From Candidatus Avimuribaculum pullicola (GTDB taxonomy: Bacteria; Bacteroidota; Bacteroidia; Bacteroidales; Muribaculaceae): a stretch of DNA of 64,000 bases. The DNA lies in assembly GCA_018716295.1 (NCBI GenBank), contig DVKC01000012.1:62001-126000 (forward strand), in the 5' to 3' direction. Position 1 is the stretch's first letter. Each line of letters begins with the position of its first letter. The translations under genes and the position numbers were made by a program. Positions 1-8,765 of this stretch are shown piece by piece. The notes under the pieces were generated by a model, which saw only the letters and a list, made by a program, of their open reading frames with translations, did not search any database and was not told the origin of the DNA.

Positions 1-203
1 CACCGGGCATCACCATCGTCGAGCAGGGTGCAATCGTGGCCGACAGCCTTGCCGACTACCTGCGTCGGCACCCCGAGATGGAATGCCGCTGCCGCCGTGG
101 CGGCACAGCCACCTACCTCACCACCGAGAATGCCACCCGCTTCGGCAGCATGGCCACCCTCTTCCTCCACACCCCCGTCACCGCCACCCACATCCCCCTG
201 TAA
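1..203 (+). CDS. murI: Glutamate racemase, C-terminal end (partial)
   Basis: The reading frame enters from the left edge (first full codon at base 3) and stops with TAA at 201-203, leaving 66 residues. The tail (GITIVEQGAIVADSL, then a HPEM segment, then TTENATRFGSMATLFL) looks like the C-terminal part of Bacteroidales glutamate racemase, which makes D-glutamate for peptidoglycan in the cytoplasm. Both catalytic cysteines would lie in the missing N-terminal part, so the call rests on tail similarity recalled from the family. No terminator is obvious downstream; a palindromic repeat doublet follows from 290. Confidence 0.72.
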   Translation, partial: PGITIVEQGAIVADSLADYLRRHPEMECRCRRGGTATYLTTENATRFGSMATLFLHTPVTATHIPL

Positions 204-289
204 AATGGATTGGGTACACCGCCGCAGTGACACACAGCCCATACGTCCGTGCGCCATTATGAACATATCAGTCTAAAACAGGATTTGTT

Positions 290-390
290 GTAGAGCCGTC
301 ATACCATGGCGGCTCGATGACAGCACGAATGCAACCGTAATAAACTGTAAATGTGGTAGTAACGAGCCGCCATGATATGACGGCTCTACA
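290..390. repeat. Palindromic repeat doublet, downstream of the kinase-FGE gene
   Basis: Two copies of a short dispersed repeat lie head to head, at 290-318 (forward) and 363-390 (reverse). Each is an imperfect palindrome with arms GAGCCGTCAT and ATGGCGGCTC around three bases. The reverse copy also carries the tail GTTACTACCACATTT that is found beside the copy at 2454. The layout resembles a REP doublet or MITE-like element. No transposase is nearby. Confidence 0.7.
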
Positions 391-476
391 TAACAGCATC
401 ACAGCATTTTACTCAAGGAAATGCCGCAGCATACAACCCCAGAACAGGAGCGCACAACCATCTCAAGAGATTGGTA

Positions 477-2240
477 CTAAAGGGCCAAGCGGAAGCCGAG
501 GTTGTGGTAATGGGTGTCGGGAGAGTTGCAGAAACGGTTCGACACACGACAGTTTCTAGCATAACCGTACCAACTACCGCCACGGTACACGCGAGATGAC
601 CCACTTATGGCTCCCTGTGGATTGTGCTGCGGCGAATTCGCGTAATATTTACTGTCATACCAATCTTGACACCACTCATATACATTACCACTCATATCAT
701 AAATTCCAAGCTCGTTGGGGCGTTTAGTGCCTACCGGATGCGTTTGCTTGCCGTCCAAAAGAATAGAGAACCATTTATGCCTCTTTATTAAGCTATTATC
801 TTCATACCATGCAACATCATCTACATTGTTGCTTCCACTATATTTATACCCTCGCGACTTGTTTCCTCCCCGGGCGGCAAATTCCCACTCTGCCTCTGTC
901 GGCAAGCGGAAATTCTTTCCAGTCTTGGCATTCAGTTTCTTCAGAAATTCTTGTACTTTATTCCAACTTACACACTCTACCGGTAATTTGTCGCCCTTGA
1001 AATGGCTCGGGTTGCTACCCATTACTGCCTTCCACAACCGCTGCGTCACAGGATATTTACCTATGTAATAGCTGTCCAACGTCACTATGTGCGCAGGCTT
1101 CTCGTCACTATCGGCATCTTTGCCCTGCTCGGCAGTCGCTCCCATCATGAATGTGCCGCCCTCGACATACACCATATCCATATCGGACAAATCAATTTTT
1201 GGTAGCACTGGTGTGATAATGGGTTGCGGCTTATGGCTTGGTCCCGGGTCAATGACTATAATTTGCGGCTCGGTTTTCTCATCATGTTGCGAATGTGGTT
1301 GCTGTGCCGATTTTACCTGCAATGCGGCGGCGAAATCGGGTACCGACTGGTAGCGGTCATCGGGGATAGGCGACATTGCACGACGAATGGCGGCAATTAC
1401 CACGCTACTAACGCCACGGTCGGCGAGTGCATTCGCAGGGAAGCGGCGCAACACGTCCGATGCCGCTGGCGGACGCTCTCCGGTAAGCATCTTGTAGAGT
1501 GTAGCACCAAGAGCGTAAACATCCATCGTCACTGGAATTTGCCGCTCCTTGCCACCTTCATCCTTCTCTTCTTCGTTATAATTAGATTGCTCCAATGGAG
1601 CGTAACCCGGTGTGCCGCCACCGATGGTGGTACTCGACTCGGGGTCGCCATCTTCGTTGTATTGCTTCGCCAGCCCGAAGTCAATCAGCACCGGGCAACC
1701 GTTGCCACGCAGCATCACGTTGCCTGGCTTCAAGTCAAGGTGCAACATATTGCAGCTGTGCATATAAGCCAACGCCGATGCCATCTGCCCGAATAGCTCC
1801 AACGCCTCGCCCTGCGGCAGACCTCCCCGGCGGACAATGAGAGCGTCTAAGCTGCCGCCGCTGCAATATTCCATTGCATAGTAGCTCGTGCCGTTGACCT
1901 CGAATGTTTCAATCACCTTCACTATACCCTCGTGGCTCAGCCCGGCAAGGTTTCGCGCTTCGCGCCTGAACTTGTAGTTGTATTTATCGAACAGCTCCCG
2001 ACTGCCACCCGTAGTCACCGTGCTGCCCTCGCGGCCGTTGATGTCGCGCATGAAAAATTCCTTCACAGCAACCTGTATCTCGGTAGGCACCGAACCCAGT
2101 TCACCTTTCACCACCACACGAGTGTAGGCGAGATAGGTGATGCCGAATGTTCCCTGCCCAAGCACACGGTCGATGCGGTAACTGTTATCCTTGCCTCGCA
2201 GCACCGTTCCCGGCTGCAACGCCTTGTCATATCTGTCCAT
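477..2240 (-). CDS. Ser/Thr protein kinase fused to an FGE/SUMF1-like domain
   Basis: 587 residues, two domains. The N-terminal Hanks-type kinase (about 24-285) has the glycine loop GQGTFG (28-33), Lys60 in VAVK, the catalytic loop HLDLKPGN (167-174) and DFG (187-189), so it should be active. After a linker, residues about 350-587 form a formylglycine-generating-enzyme-like (C-type lectin fold) domain ending in NLGFRLAL. The cysteine pair of true FGE is not conserved in the GGSW...CRVSNR segment, so this is more likely a display or binding fold than an FGE. No signal peptide or membrane span is visible. The C-terminus is closely similar to the separate gene at 42764-43444; both are bracketed by the same repeats. 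A promoter box lies at 2303-2310. Confidence 0.9.
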   Translation of the reverse strand: MDRYDKALQPGTVLRGKDNSYRIDRVLGQGTFGITYLAYTRVVVKGELGSVPTEIQVAVKEFFMRDINGREGSTVTTGGSRELFDKYNYKFRREARNLAGLSHEGIVKVIETFEVNGTSYYAMEYCSGGSLDALIVRRGGLPQGEALELFGQMASALAYMHSCNMLHLDLKPGNVMLRGNGCPVLIDFGLAKQYNEDGDPESSTTIGGGTPGYAPLEQSNYNEEEKDEGGKERQIPVTMDVYALGATLYKMLTGERPPAASDVLRRFPANALADRGVSSVVIAAIRRAMSPIPDDRYQSVPDFAAALQVKSAQQPHSQHDEKTEPQIIVIDPGPSHKPQPIITPVLPKIDLSDMDMVYVEGGTFMMGATAEQGKDADSDEKPAHIVTLDSYYIGKYPVTQRLWKAVMGSNPSHFKGDKLPVECVSWNKVQEFLKKLNAKTGKNFRLPTEAEWEFAARGGNKSRGYKYSGSNNVDDVAWYEDNSLIKRHKWFSILLDGKQTHPVGTKRPNELGIYDMSGNVYEWCQDWYDSKYYANSPQHNPQGAISGSSRVYRGGSWYGYARNCRVSNRFCNSPDTHYHNLGFRLAL

Positions 2241-2302
2241 AACTTATCAAGCAAAAAAATATTTTCCACCCTTAAAGAAATCACACTCAACAGGCGGACA
2301 CA

Positions 2303-2310
2303 CAAAGTTA
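2303..2310 (-). promoter_or_regulatory. -7 box for the kinase-FGE gene
   Basis: On the minus strand this reads TAACTTTG, matching the Bacteroidetes TAnnTTTG -7 consensus, about 63 bases upstream of the start codon. No convincing -33 TTTG is at the right spacing. Confidence 0.4.
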
Positions 2311-2453
2311 GCAATTCCACACCAAAAACCATTCCAAAACCGCAAGAAAAAACACCAACACCCCTACGGCTCTTTCATTTACCCTGTGTAAAAAATATTA
2401 GAGGTAGCAAACAGCAATGTCTGAAACAATCAGCATTACAGACGGCAATTGTG

Positions 2454-2554
2454 TGTAGAGCCGTCATATTATGGCGGCTCGTTACTACCACATTTACAAC
2501 ATATTACGACCGCACTCGAGCTATCATCGAGCCGCCATGGTATGACGGCTCTAC
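2454..2554. repeat. Palindromic repeat doublet, upstream of the kinase-FGE gene
   Basis: Forward copy 2454-2482 and reverse copy 2526-2554 of the same dispersed repeat as at 290-390, separated by about 43 bases. The forward copy has the extended tail GTTACTACCACATTT. Confidence 0.7.
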
Positions 2555-2660
2555 TACAAATAAATGTAATTGCATTTCGTACCACCTTCTCCGCAGTCTA
2601 TCATTTGTGTTAAATGAAATGGGCGTACTATTTCCGCACACGGCACTTTTCGTGGGTATA

Positions 2661-2695
2661 TAAAAAAATAAATCCTTGGCATCACTGCCCAGGAT
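2661..2695 (-). terminator. Intrinsic terminator of the candidate small RNA
   Basis: On the minus strand ATCCTGGGCA and TGCCAAGGAT form a 10-bp stem (one mismatch) with a GTGA loop, followed by TTTATTTTTTT. Confidence 0.65.
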
Positions 2696-2800
2696 CGCTT
2701 TAAAATAACCTTCTAATACCATTAACATAAACCTAAAACCAGAAGAGATTGTCTCTCGACATTCATCTTTAGTTTGCCTTAAAACTAATACCATGAATAA
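2661..2800 (-). ncRNA. Candidate small RNA or orphan structured leader
   Basis: The minus strand has a TACCTTTG -7 box at 2807-2814, then about 135 bases without a credible ORF, ending in an intrinsic terminator (2661-2695). Inside is a hairpin built from AGAT and TGTC, a GAGA loop, then GACA and ATCT. GGTATTAG occurs twice. The sequence resembles structured leaders that I recall as recurrent in Bacteroidales genomes, but I cannot name a family. A minus-strand frame of about 100 codons over it looks like a non-coding shadow. Confidence 0.45.
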
Positions 2801-3075
2801 CTGATGCAAAGGTAAGCATTATATGTTATGTAACATAATAATTCAGTAAGAAAATTCTTTCAATTTATATTATTTAACCTTTGTACACATGAGGCGCGAT
2901 TAGTTTAACACTATGCAAGCAATAAATCACAGTCTTTCCATAAAAAAGCACTCTAAGGGCCACTCCGCTGTGCTTGCTGCATACCTGTAGTTCCTCTTTA
3001 TCTATTAAATTCAAGGGCTGCGGCAGCAAATGGAATTACTTCGCTCAAAATATTCGATTGTAAGCAATTTATTAG

Positions 3076-3083
3076 TAAGTTTG
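3076..3083 (+). promoter_or_regulatory. -7 box for mgtC
   Basis: TAAGTTTG matches TAnnTTTG, 25 bases before the preferred ATG. The -33 element is weak. Confidence 0.4.
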
Positions 3084-3108
3084 CATAAAAAACAAGGGAA
3101 AAGTGCAA

Positions 3109-3834
3109 ATGGAAATCTGGAAAATAATCTATTCCGACATCATGACCAATGACGTTACCGTCATCGGCTCGGTGTTCAAGCTCGCACTGAGCCTTGCGTT
3201 AGGTTCGATTGTGGGCCTTGAGCGCAAAAGCAAGGGACAAATTGCCGGCGACCGCACATTTGCCCTTATCTCGATGGGGGCTACTCTGGCCATGCTTCTG
3301 AGCATTTACATTCCCCAAGAATACCTCGGGTTGAAAAACGGCGACCCTGGACGCATCGCAGCACAAGTGCTCACAGGCATCGGTTTCCTCGGTGCTGGTG
3401 CAATAATACACATGAAAGGGTCGGTACGCGGACTCACAACTGCCGCCGGAATATGGATGGTGGCGGCGATTGGGCTGGCGATAGGCGCTGGAATGTATGT
3501 GGTTTCACTCATCGCCACTGGTTTGGTGCTGTTCATACTTGTTTCACTCGAACGATATGACCGCCAACGCAAAAGCATAAGCGGCCAGTCGCGTGTAATC
3601 AATGTTGTACTCGACGGCATTGTCGAAACTTTTGTTCCAATCGACGAGATACTGCAACGAAACGATGTGACAATACAAGACCGATACATAAAATATGACT
3701 GTACACAACAAGTGTCGGCAATTTCACTGGTAGTATTCACAAAAGGCAAAAAAGATTACACACCTCTTTTCAACGAAATCAGACACGCCATGCCGGTACG
3801 CACAATAACACTGGCCAGCGACATAAATATCTAA
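3109..3834 (+). CDS. MgtC/SapB family membrane protein
   Basis: 241 residues from the ATG at 3109; an in-frame GTG at 3103 would add two. The N-terminal half has four to five hydrophobic segments with the family motifs ALGSIVGLERKSKGQ, RTFALISMGA and TGIGFLGAGAI. A cytoplasmic ACT-like tail follows the charged RYDRQRKS stretch. MgtC-type proteins are inner-membrane factors linked to low Mg2+ and inhibition of F-type ATP synthase; transport by MgtC itself is not established. It lies 7 bases before the CPA2 antiporter gene, so both are probably one ion-homeostasis transcript. Confidence 0.88.
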   Translation: MEIWKIIYSDIMTNDVTVIGSVFKLALSLALGSIVGLERKSKGQIAGDRTFALISMGATLAMLLSIYIPQEYLGLKNGDPGRIAAQVLTGIGFLGAGAIIHMKGSVRGLTTAAGIWMVAAIGLAIGAGMYVVSLIATGLVLFILVSLERYDRQRKSISGQSRVINVVLDGIVETFVPIDEILQRNDVTIQDRYIKYDCTQQVSAISLVVFTKGKKDYTPLFNEIRHAMPVRTITLASDINI

Positions 3835-3841
3835 AACCAAA

Positions 3842-6187
3842 ATGACAACGACCAACAGCACATCAGCATTCGATGCAGCCATATCGGCATGCGCTGGCAT
3901 GACAAGCATCGGTGCAGAACAAAGCAAAGAGCTGCACACCGAGGTTGCCGACAACAGCGGCGAACAAGACACCTCTTTCCAGACCAACAGCCTTATAGGC
4001 GACCTGGCACTAATTCTCGTAGTAGGAGCAGTAGCAGCCATCATATTCAAAAAACTAAAGCAACCAGTAGTACTGGGCTACATCGTGGCAGGATTCTTGG
4101 TAGGCCCGCATTTCAACTTTTTCCCGACAATAGCCAATGAAGCCAATATCGACTTTTGGGCCCAGATAGGTATAGTGATATTGCTATTTTCGCTCGGACT
4201 CGAATTTAGTTTCAAAAAACTGCTCAATGTGGGCGGGTCGGCTGTGGTGACTGCCTTGATTATAGTCACGTGCATGATGGGTATCGGGCTAATAGTGGGG
4301 CACTTGCTTGGCTTCACGTTTATCGACGCGCTATTTTTGGGAGCAATGCTGTCGATGTCCTCCACAACCATCATCATAAAAGCATTCACCGACCTCAATA
4401 TGCGCCAACGCAAATTCACGGCCCACGTCTTTGCCGTACTCGTATGCGAAGACCTGTTCGCCGTGGTGATGATGGTAATCCTGTCATCTATTGCCATCAA
4501 CAAGAGCGTTGCTGGCGAAGAAATGCTCATGAGCATACTCAAGCTGGTATTTTTCCTTGTGATTACGTTCACTGTGGGCGTGTTTGTTATCCCCACATTC
4601 TTCAACTACTTCCGCAAGTTCATCAACGAAGAGTTGTTACTTGTCACTGCCATGGGCCTGTGTATGCTCGCGTCGATATTCTCGGTGGCATCGGGGTTCT
4701 CGCTGGCTCTCGGCGCATTCCTGATGGGTGCGATATTGGCCGGCACTTGCGAAGCCGAACATATCGAAAAAGTCGTAACACCAGTCAAAGACCTATTTGG
4801 TGCAGTATTTTTCATTTCAGTGGGCATGATGGTCGATCCTGTGATTATCAGCGAATATGCCGGCATCATACTGCTACTGTCGGTAGTTGTGATTGTGGGC
4901 ATGATACTGTTCGGCACAATCGGTTCGCTCGTTGCAGGGCAAGACCTGAAAGCCTCGATGGAAACAGGCTTCAGCCTTACGCAAATAGGTGAGTTTGCAT
5001 TTATCATCGCATCGCTCGGCATGTCGCTGGGCGTGCTCAACTCCTACATCTACCCCATCGTTGTAGCCGTGTCGGTTCTTACAACATTTGGCACTCCATA
5101 CTTCATAAAAATGGCCGAACCGGCCTATAATTTCGTTTCACGCCACCTGCCCGAACGTCTGCAATTCCTCATAGTGCGGTACAGCACTACCGAAACACAG
5201 CTCGACGAGGGACAGACACTGTGGCGCAATATCATCAAGCGCAGCCTGTGGCGCATATTGCTATACACAGTGATAAGCATTGCCATCATATTGCTTTCGG
5301 AACTATATCTCATGCCTTGGCTCGAAAATCTGATGGGGAAGCAATGGGGCGACTTCATAGCCGTAGTAGCTACACTTGTAGTGCTGGCTCCGTTCCTGAT
5401 TGCCCTTGCCGTGACTGGCGTGAAACGCTCGGAACGTGAAAAATTAAACCAGCAAGGCAACAATACCAAACTGCCACTGGTGCTTATCTTCATCATACGC
5501 CTGTTGGCTGCTTCTGTGCTGCTTATCGGTTACCTCGGGCACATCTATTCACCATGGGTCGCAATCATATTAGGCTCAATCGTGTTCATCGTCATAGTAT
5601 TATTCTTCTCCAACAAGGTGAAACGCAACTTGCACGACCTTGAAGAACAATTCATGAAGAACCTCAATGAACGTGAGCTGCGGCGAAGCGGACGCGATGC
5701 CGTGCTCGTGTCGGATTTGCACATGGCACAAGTAACTGTCGGACATGGCTGCCCATTCGTGGGCGAACGACTGCGCAATGCCGACATTCGCCGCCAATAT
5801 GGGGTAAATGTGGTGAATATACAACGTGGTGAAAAGAGTTACCCAATTCCGACTGCCGACATGCGCATTTTCCCTGGCGACATATTAGGAATAGTGGGCA
5901 CCGACAGCCAAATACAAGCCTTGCTGCCAATCGTTGAAAAAGGAGAAACCATACAAAGCAACAATGACGACCGGGAAATCAACTTCGTGCACTTTGAAAT
6001 CGGCGACAATTCGCCGCTGATAGGGCAAACCACAGCCACAGCACGGTTGCGCGACGACTACTCGGCACTGCTCGTAGCCATACAACGCGGAACCGAATAC
6101 CTCAAGCCCGACGGCGCAATCCAATTTTGCGCCCACGACGTGCTATGGATCGTAGGCGACACCCGTAAACTCGAACAACTAAAATAA
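3842..6187 (+). CDS. CPA2 cation:proton antiporter with RCK_C (TrkA-C) domains
   Basis: 781 residues. After about 45 polar residues there are 12 or so membrane segments of the Na+/H+ exchanger (KefB/CPA2) type, including VLGYIVAGFLVGPH and the SMSSTTIIIKAFTDL segment. Two more hydrophobic hairpins lie at about 475-600. The cytoplasmic tail (about 620-781) contains two RCK_C-like ligand domains, one with FVGERLRNADIRRQYGVNVV and a second with PLIGQTTATARLRDDYSALL. There is no TrkA-N nucleotide-binding domain, unlike E. coli KefB/C. The likely role is K+ or Na+ efflux coupled to protons; the ion is not decided by sequence. Cotranscribed with mgtC upstream and the GH25 gene 12 bases downstream. 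Confidence 0.9.
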   Translation: MTTTNSTSAFDAAISACAGMTSIGAEQSKELHTEVADNSGEQDTSFQTNSLIGDLALILVVGAVAAIIFKKLKQPVVLGYIVAGFLVGPHFNFFPTIANEANIDFWAQIGIVILLFSLGLEFSFKKLLNVGGSAVVTALIIVTCMMGIGLIVGHLLGFTFIDALFLGAMLSMSSTTIIIKAFTDLNMRQRKFTAHVFAVLVCEDLFAVVMMVILSSIAINKSVAGEEMLMSILKLVFFLVITFTVGVFVIPTFFNYFRKFINEELLLVTAMGLCMLASIFSVASGFSLALGAFLMGAILAGTCEAEHIEKVVTPVKDLFGAVFFISVGMMVDPVIISEYAGIILLLSVVVIVGMILFGTIGSLVAGQDLKASMETGFSLTQIGEFAFIIASLGMSLGVLNSYIYPIVVAVSVLTTFGTPYFIKMAEPAYNFVSRHLPERLQFLIVRYSTTETQLDEGQTLWRNIIKRSLWRILLYTVISIAIILLSELYLMPWLENLMGKQWGDFIAVVATLVVLAPFLIALAVTGVKRSEREKLNQQGNNTKLPLVLIFIIRLLAASVLLIGYLGHIYSPWVAIILGSIVFIVIVLFFSNKVKRNLHDLEEQFMKNLNERELRRSGRDAVLVSDLHMAQVTVGHGCPFVGERLRNADIRRQYGVNVVNIQRGEKSYPIPTADMRIFPGDILGIVGTDSQIQALLPIVEKGETIQSNNDDREINFVHFEIGDNSPLIGQTTATARLRDDYSALLVAIQRGTEYLKPDGAIQFCAHDVLWIVGDTRKLEQLK

Positions 6188-6199
6188 CACGCAACACTT

Positions 6200-7066
6200 G
6201 TGGAGGAAAACATAACAAATAATGACGACACTGGGAAACAACCCATAATGCCCCTAAAAACAGAGGGCAAGCCCAATACACCAAAAAGGAACAACACATC
6301 CAAGCCACGGAAGAAAAAGAAAACCAGCCGCAAAGCTGCTGCCAAACGGCGAAATATGCTTATTGCAGCAGCTTGCGCAATCATAGGTGTGGCAATACTT
6401 GCATTGGGACTAATATATGTGTCACGACGACTACACAAGCCACAAATCGTGGTACTAAAAAAGGAGTACCCCATCAGCGGCATCGACATTTCGAGCCACA
6501 ACGGGTATATCAACTTCTCACAAGTGGCAGCCGACAGCATCACATTCGTATATATCAAGGCTTCGGAAGGTACCGACTTCCGCGACCGCCGTTTCCAAGC
6601 CAACTGCGACAGTGCCGGACATGCAGGACTGAAAGTGGGCGCATACCACTTTTTCAGGAAAAACGGCAACGGTGCAGCACAAGCGCGTAACTTCCTCGAT
6701 GCTGTTGCCGGCAAAATGCTCGACTTGCCATTGGTAATAGACGTGGAAGACTGGGGTAACGTCGAAGCCGAACGCACTGCGGTCGTGCATAACTTGCGCG
6801 AAATGATAGCCACCCTCGAATCGCATGGCAGCCGAGTGATGATTTACACCAACAAGGACGGCTACCGAAGTTACATTCGCGACCATTTCGAACACCTCGA
6901 CCTGTGGCTATGCACATTCAGCCACCCGCGCAAAGTCAAGGGTTATAATTGGACTATACTACAATACAGCCACTGGGGCAACGTGGCAGGGACTACTGGC
7001 GACGTTGACCTCAATGTATTTAACGGCGACAGCCTGCAATGGGAAGAATGGTTGCGCAAGCGGTAA
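6200..7066 (+). CDS. Membrane-anchored GH25 (lysozyme-type) glycosyl hydrolase
   Basis: 288 residues if started at GTG 6200; an in-frame ATG at 6248 would remove 16 residues, and the sequence does not settle this. The N-terminus is Lys/Arg-rich, followed by a single membrane span (about 53-73, AACAIIGVAILALGLIYV). The GH25 domain starts at GIDISSHNGYINF and contains YIKASEGTDFRDRRF, GAYHFF and the acidic pair in PLVIDVEDWG. GH25 enzymes cleave the N-acetylmuramyl beta-1,4 bond in peptidoglycan. The positive inside tail places the catalytic domain in the periplasm, suggesting wall remodelling. It follows the antiporter gene by 12 bases. Confidence 0.87.
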   Translation: MEENITNNDDTGKQPIMPLKTEGKPNTPKRNNTSKPRKKKKTSRKAAAKRRNMLIAAACAIIGVAILALGLIYVSRRLHKPQIVVLKKEYPISGIDISSHNGYINFSQVAADSITFVYIKASEGTDFRDRRFQANCDSAGHAGLKVGAYHFFRKNGNGAAQARNFLDAVAGKMLDLPLVIDVEDWGNVEAERTAVVHNLREMIATLESHGSRVMIYTNKDGYRSYIRDHFEHLDLWLCTFSHPRKVKGYNWTILQYSHWGNVAGTTGDVDLNVFNGDSLQWEEWLRKR

Positions 7067-7121
7067 CACACATTACAAAATAATTTCTGTAAAATTTCTA
7101 AACAGCTTCTAACTTTTTTTA

Positions 7122-7129
7122 TATTTTTG
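7122..7129 (+). promoter_or_regulatory. -7 box for the DUF3078 gene
   Basis: TATTTTTG matches TAnnTTTG, about 118 bases before the start codon, in the 181-base gap after the GH25 gene. No clear -33 element. Confidence 0.35.
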
Positions 7130-7247
7130 CAAAATGAATGACCACGTGTGCAACTAAGTGGGAAAACTGCCTCATGGCAGGAAAAAACCACCGTAGCACA
7201 TATCAAACAGATAAAAAAAGGACACATTAACACATATTTTCACGATT

Positions 7248-8762
7248 ATGAAACATTACACCCTGCGCCTGACCGCAATAATATCAATCTTGGCTTGCTT
7301 TGCGCTGTTGACTATGGCACAACAGGGCGATTTTGACGAAAACAGTAGTATTGTGCCTCAAGAAGAAACGGCATTGGAAGACGATGAGAGCGAACTTATC
7401 GACGAAAACTACCACCACGTTATGGACAGCTTGCTACGTGCCGACAGTCTGCAACGCGACAGCATTCACCGTGCCGACAGCATGCATCGTGCCGACAGCA
7501 TACGTGCCGAAATTCGGAAAAGACAAAAACCTGAAATCAAAATAATCACAGTGACATTGGGCGACAGTTCGACAATCAACTTCGACTCGATACAGCTACG
7601 CCCGAGCTTGATGTTCATGCCTCTGATATTTGAACGCCAAGAGTCATTCGACAACGACATAACATATTATGCCGACAGCATTGGTATCGACAAGCAGGGT
7701 TTCAACTACGATACACGGTTTCTCGACCAGCTATCACGCAACAATTATGACGAACGGCGCATGCGTTACAACATGATGCTCAACAACCCTCAATTGGTCA
7801 CTTACAATCTTGACAACTTGCCAAAGCCTCCAAAACAATATGAAATCGAGGCCGACCCTACTACACGCAAGCTCAAGCTCGAAGAAACCGACACCGATCC
7901 TCTCGCTGCCGATATTGTCAATGACCTTGAAGTGCCTGTCATAAAAATGCGAAACTGGTTGCACACCGTTGACGGTTCGCTGCAATTCTCGCAAGCCTAC
8001 ATCTCCGACAACTGGTACCAGGGAGGTAACAACAATTTAAATATCCTCGGCAATTTCTTGTGGAAAGTGGCATTAAACCAGAATGCCCACCCCAACTTGT
8101 TGTTTGAGAATACCATACAATACAAGATAGGCCTCAGTTCGGCGCCACAAGACTCGATACGCAACTACAGCATCAGTGAAGACCTGTTACAGATCAACAC
8201 CAAATTTGGTTACAAGGCTATACGCAACTGGTTCTATTCGGCCACGATGCAATTCAAGACGCAGTTGTTCAACAATTATGTGTCCAACACCAACGACCTG
8301 AGCGCATCGTTCCTCACCCCTGGCGAATTAAATATCGGTGTCGGTATGACGTATGGCACAAAAAGCAAAAACGGCTATGCAACTTTCGACCTGTCGATAG
8401 CTCCATTGTCCTACAACTTGAAAATCTGCCGCGAGAACACACGCGTCGATCCCACAACGATGGGCGTAGATGCCGGTCGCCACGTCAAGGGTGATGTCGG
8501 TTCCAACCTTGAGGCAAAACTCACATGGGCTATAACGCCATCAATCAACTGGACTTCACGCATCTACACCTTTACCAACTATAGCTACGTGCAAGGCGAC
8601 TGGGAAAATACTTTCAACTTCTCAATCAACAAATACCTTTCTACCCAATTCTACTTGCACCTGCGTTTCGACAACTCAACCGAAACGGCTTCGGACTGGG
8701 GAAATTGGCAGTTAAAGGAAATTCTGAGCTTCGGACTTACCTACCACTTCTCGATAAGTTAA
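7248..8762 (+). CDS. DUF3078 outer-membrane protein with N-terminal RADS repeats
   Basis: 504 residues. A signal peptide ends at about LLTMAQQG (residue 26). Then comes a low-complexity region in which RADS/RDS units recur about every five residues (RADSLQRDSIHRADSMHRA, about 65-85). The C-terminal 280 residues are the DUF3078 family, starting near LQFSQAYISDNWYQGG and rich in alternating aromatic beta-strands (for example LSFGLTYHFSIS at the very end), consistent with a beta-barrel. Its function is unknown. The following small exported protein starts 3 bases after the stop, so the three genes at 7248-9898 are probably one operon. Confidence 0.85.
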   Translation: MKHYTLRLTAIISILACFALLTMAQQGDFDENSSIVPQEETALEDDESELIDENYHHVMDSLLRADSLQRDSIHRADSMHRADSIRAEIRKRQKPEIKIITVTLGDSSTINFDSIQLRPSLMFMPLIFERQESFDNDITYYADSIGIDKQGFNYDTRFLDQLSRNNYDERRMRYNMMLNNPQLVTYNLDNLPKPPKQYEIEADPTTRKLKLEETDTDPLAADIVNDLEVPVIKMRNWLHTVDGSLQFSQAYISDNWYQGGNNNLNILGNFLWKVALNQNAHPNLLFENTIQYKIGLSSAPQDSIRNYSISEDLLQINTKFGYKAIRNWFYSATMQFKTQLFNNYVSNTNDLSASFLTPGELNIGVGMTYGTKSKNGYATFDLSIAPLSYNLKICRENTRVDPTTMGVDAGRHVKGDVGSNLEAKLTWAITPSINWTSRIYTFTNYSYVQGDWENTFNFSINKYLSTQFYLHLRFDNSTETASDWGNWQLKEILSFGLTYHFSIS

Positions 8763-8765
8763 CGC

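Larger units (their letters stand above)
2241..3108. other. 868-base gene-free region
   Basis: Between the divergent kinase-FGE gene and mgtC there is no convincing protein gene. The region holds the kinase promoter box (2303-2310), a palindromic repeat doublet (2454-2554), a candidate minus-strand small RNA with its own promoter box and terminator (2661-2814), and a promoter box for mgtC (3076-3083). The rest is AT-rich with no further structure that I can support. Confidence 0.6.

Noticed and set aside
28-276. Plus-strand frame of 82 codons over the left edge
   Set aside because: It overlaps the murI tail in another frame and its Pro/Ser-rich translation looks like a shadow.
2504-2809. Minus-strand frame of about 100 codons upstream of the kinase gene
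   Set aside because: It runs through a promoter box, a hairpin, an intrinsic terminator and a palindromic repeat, so it is better explained as non-coding.
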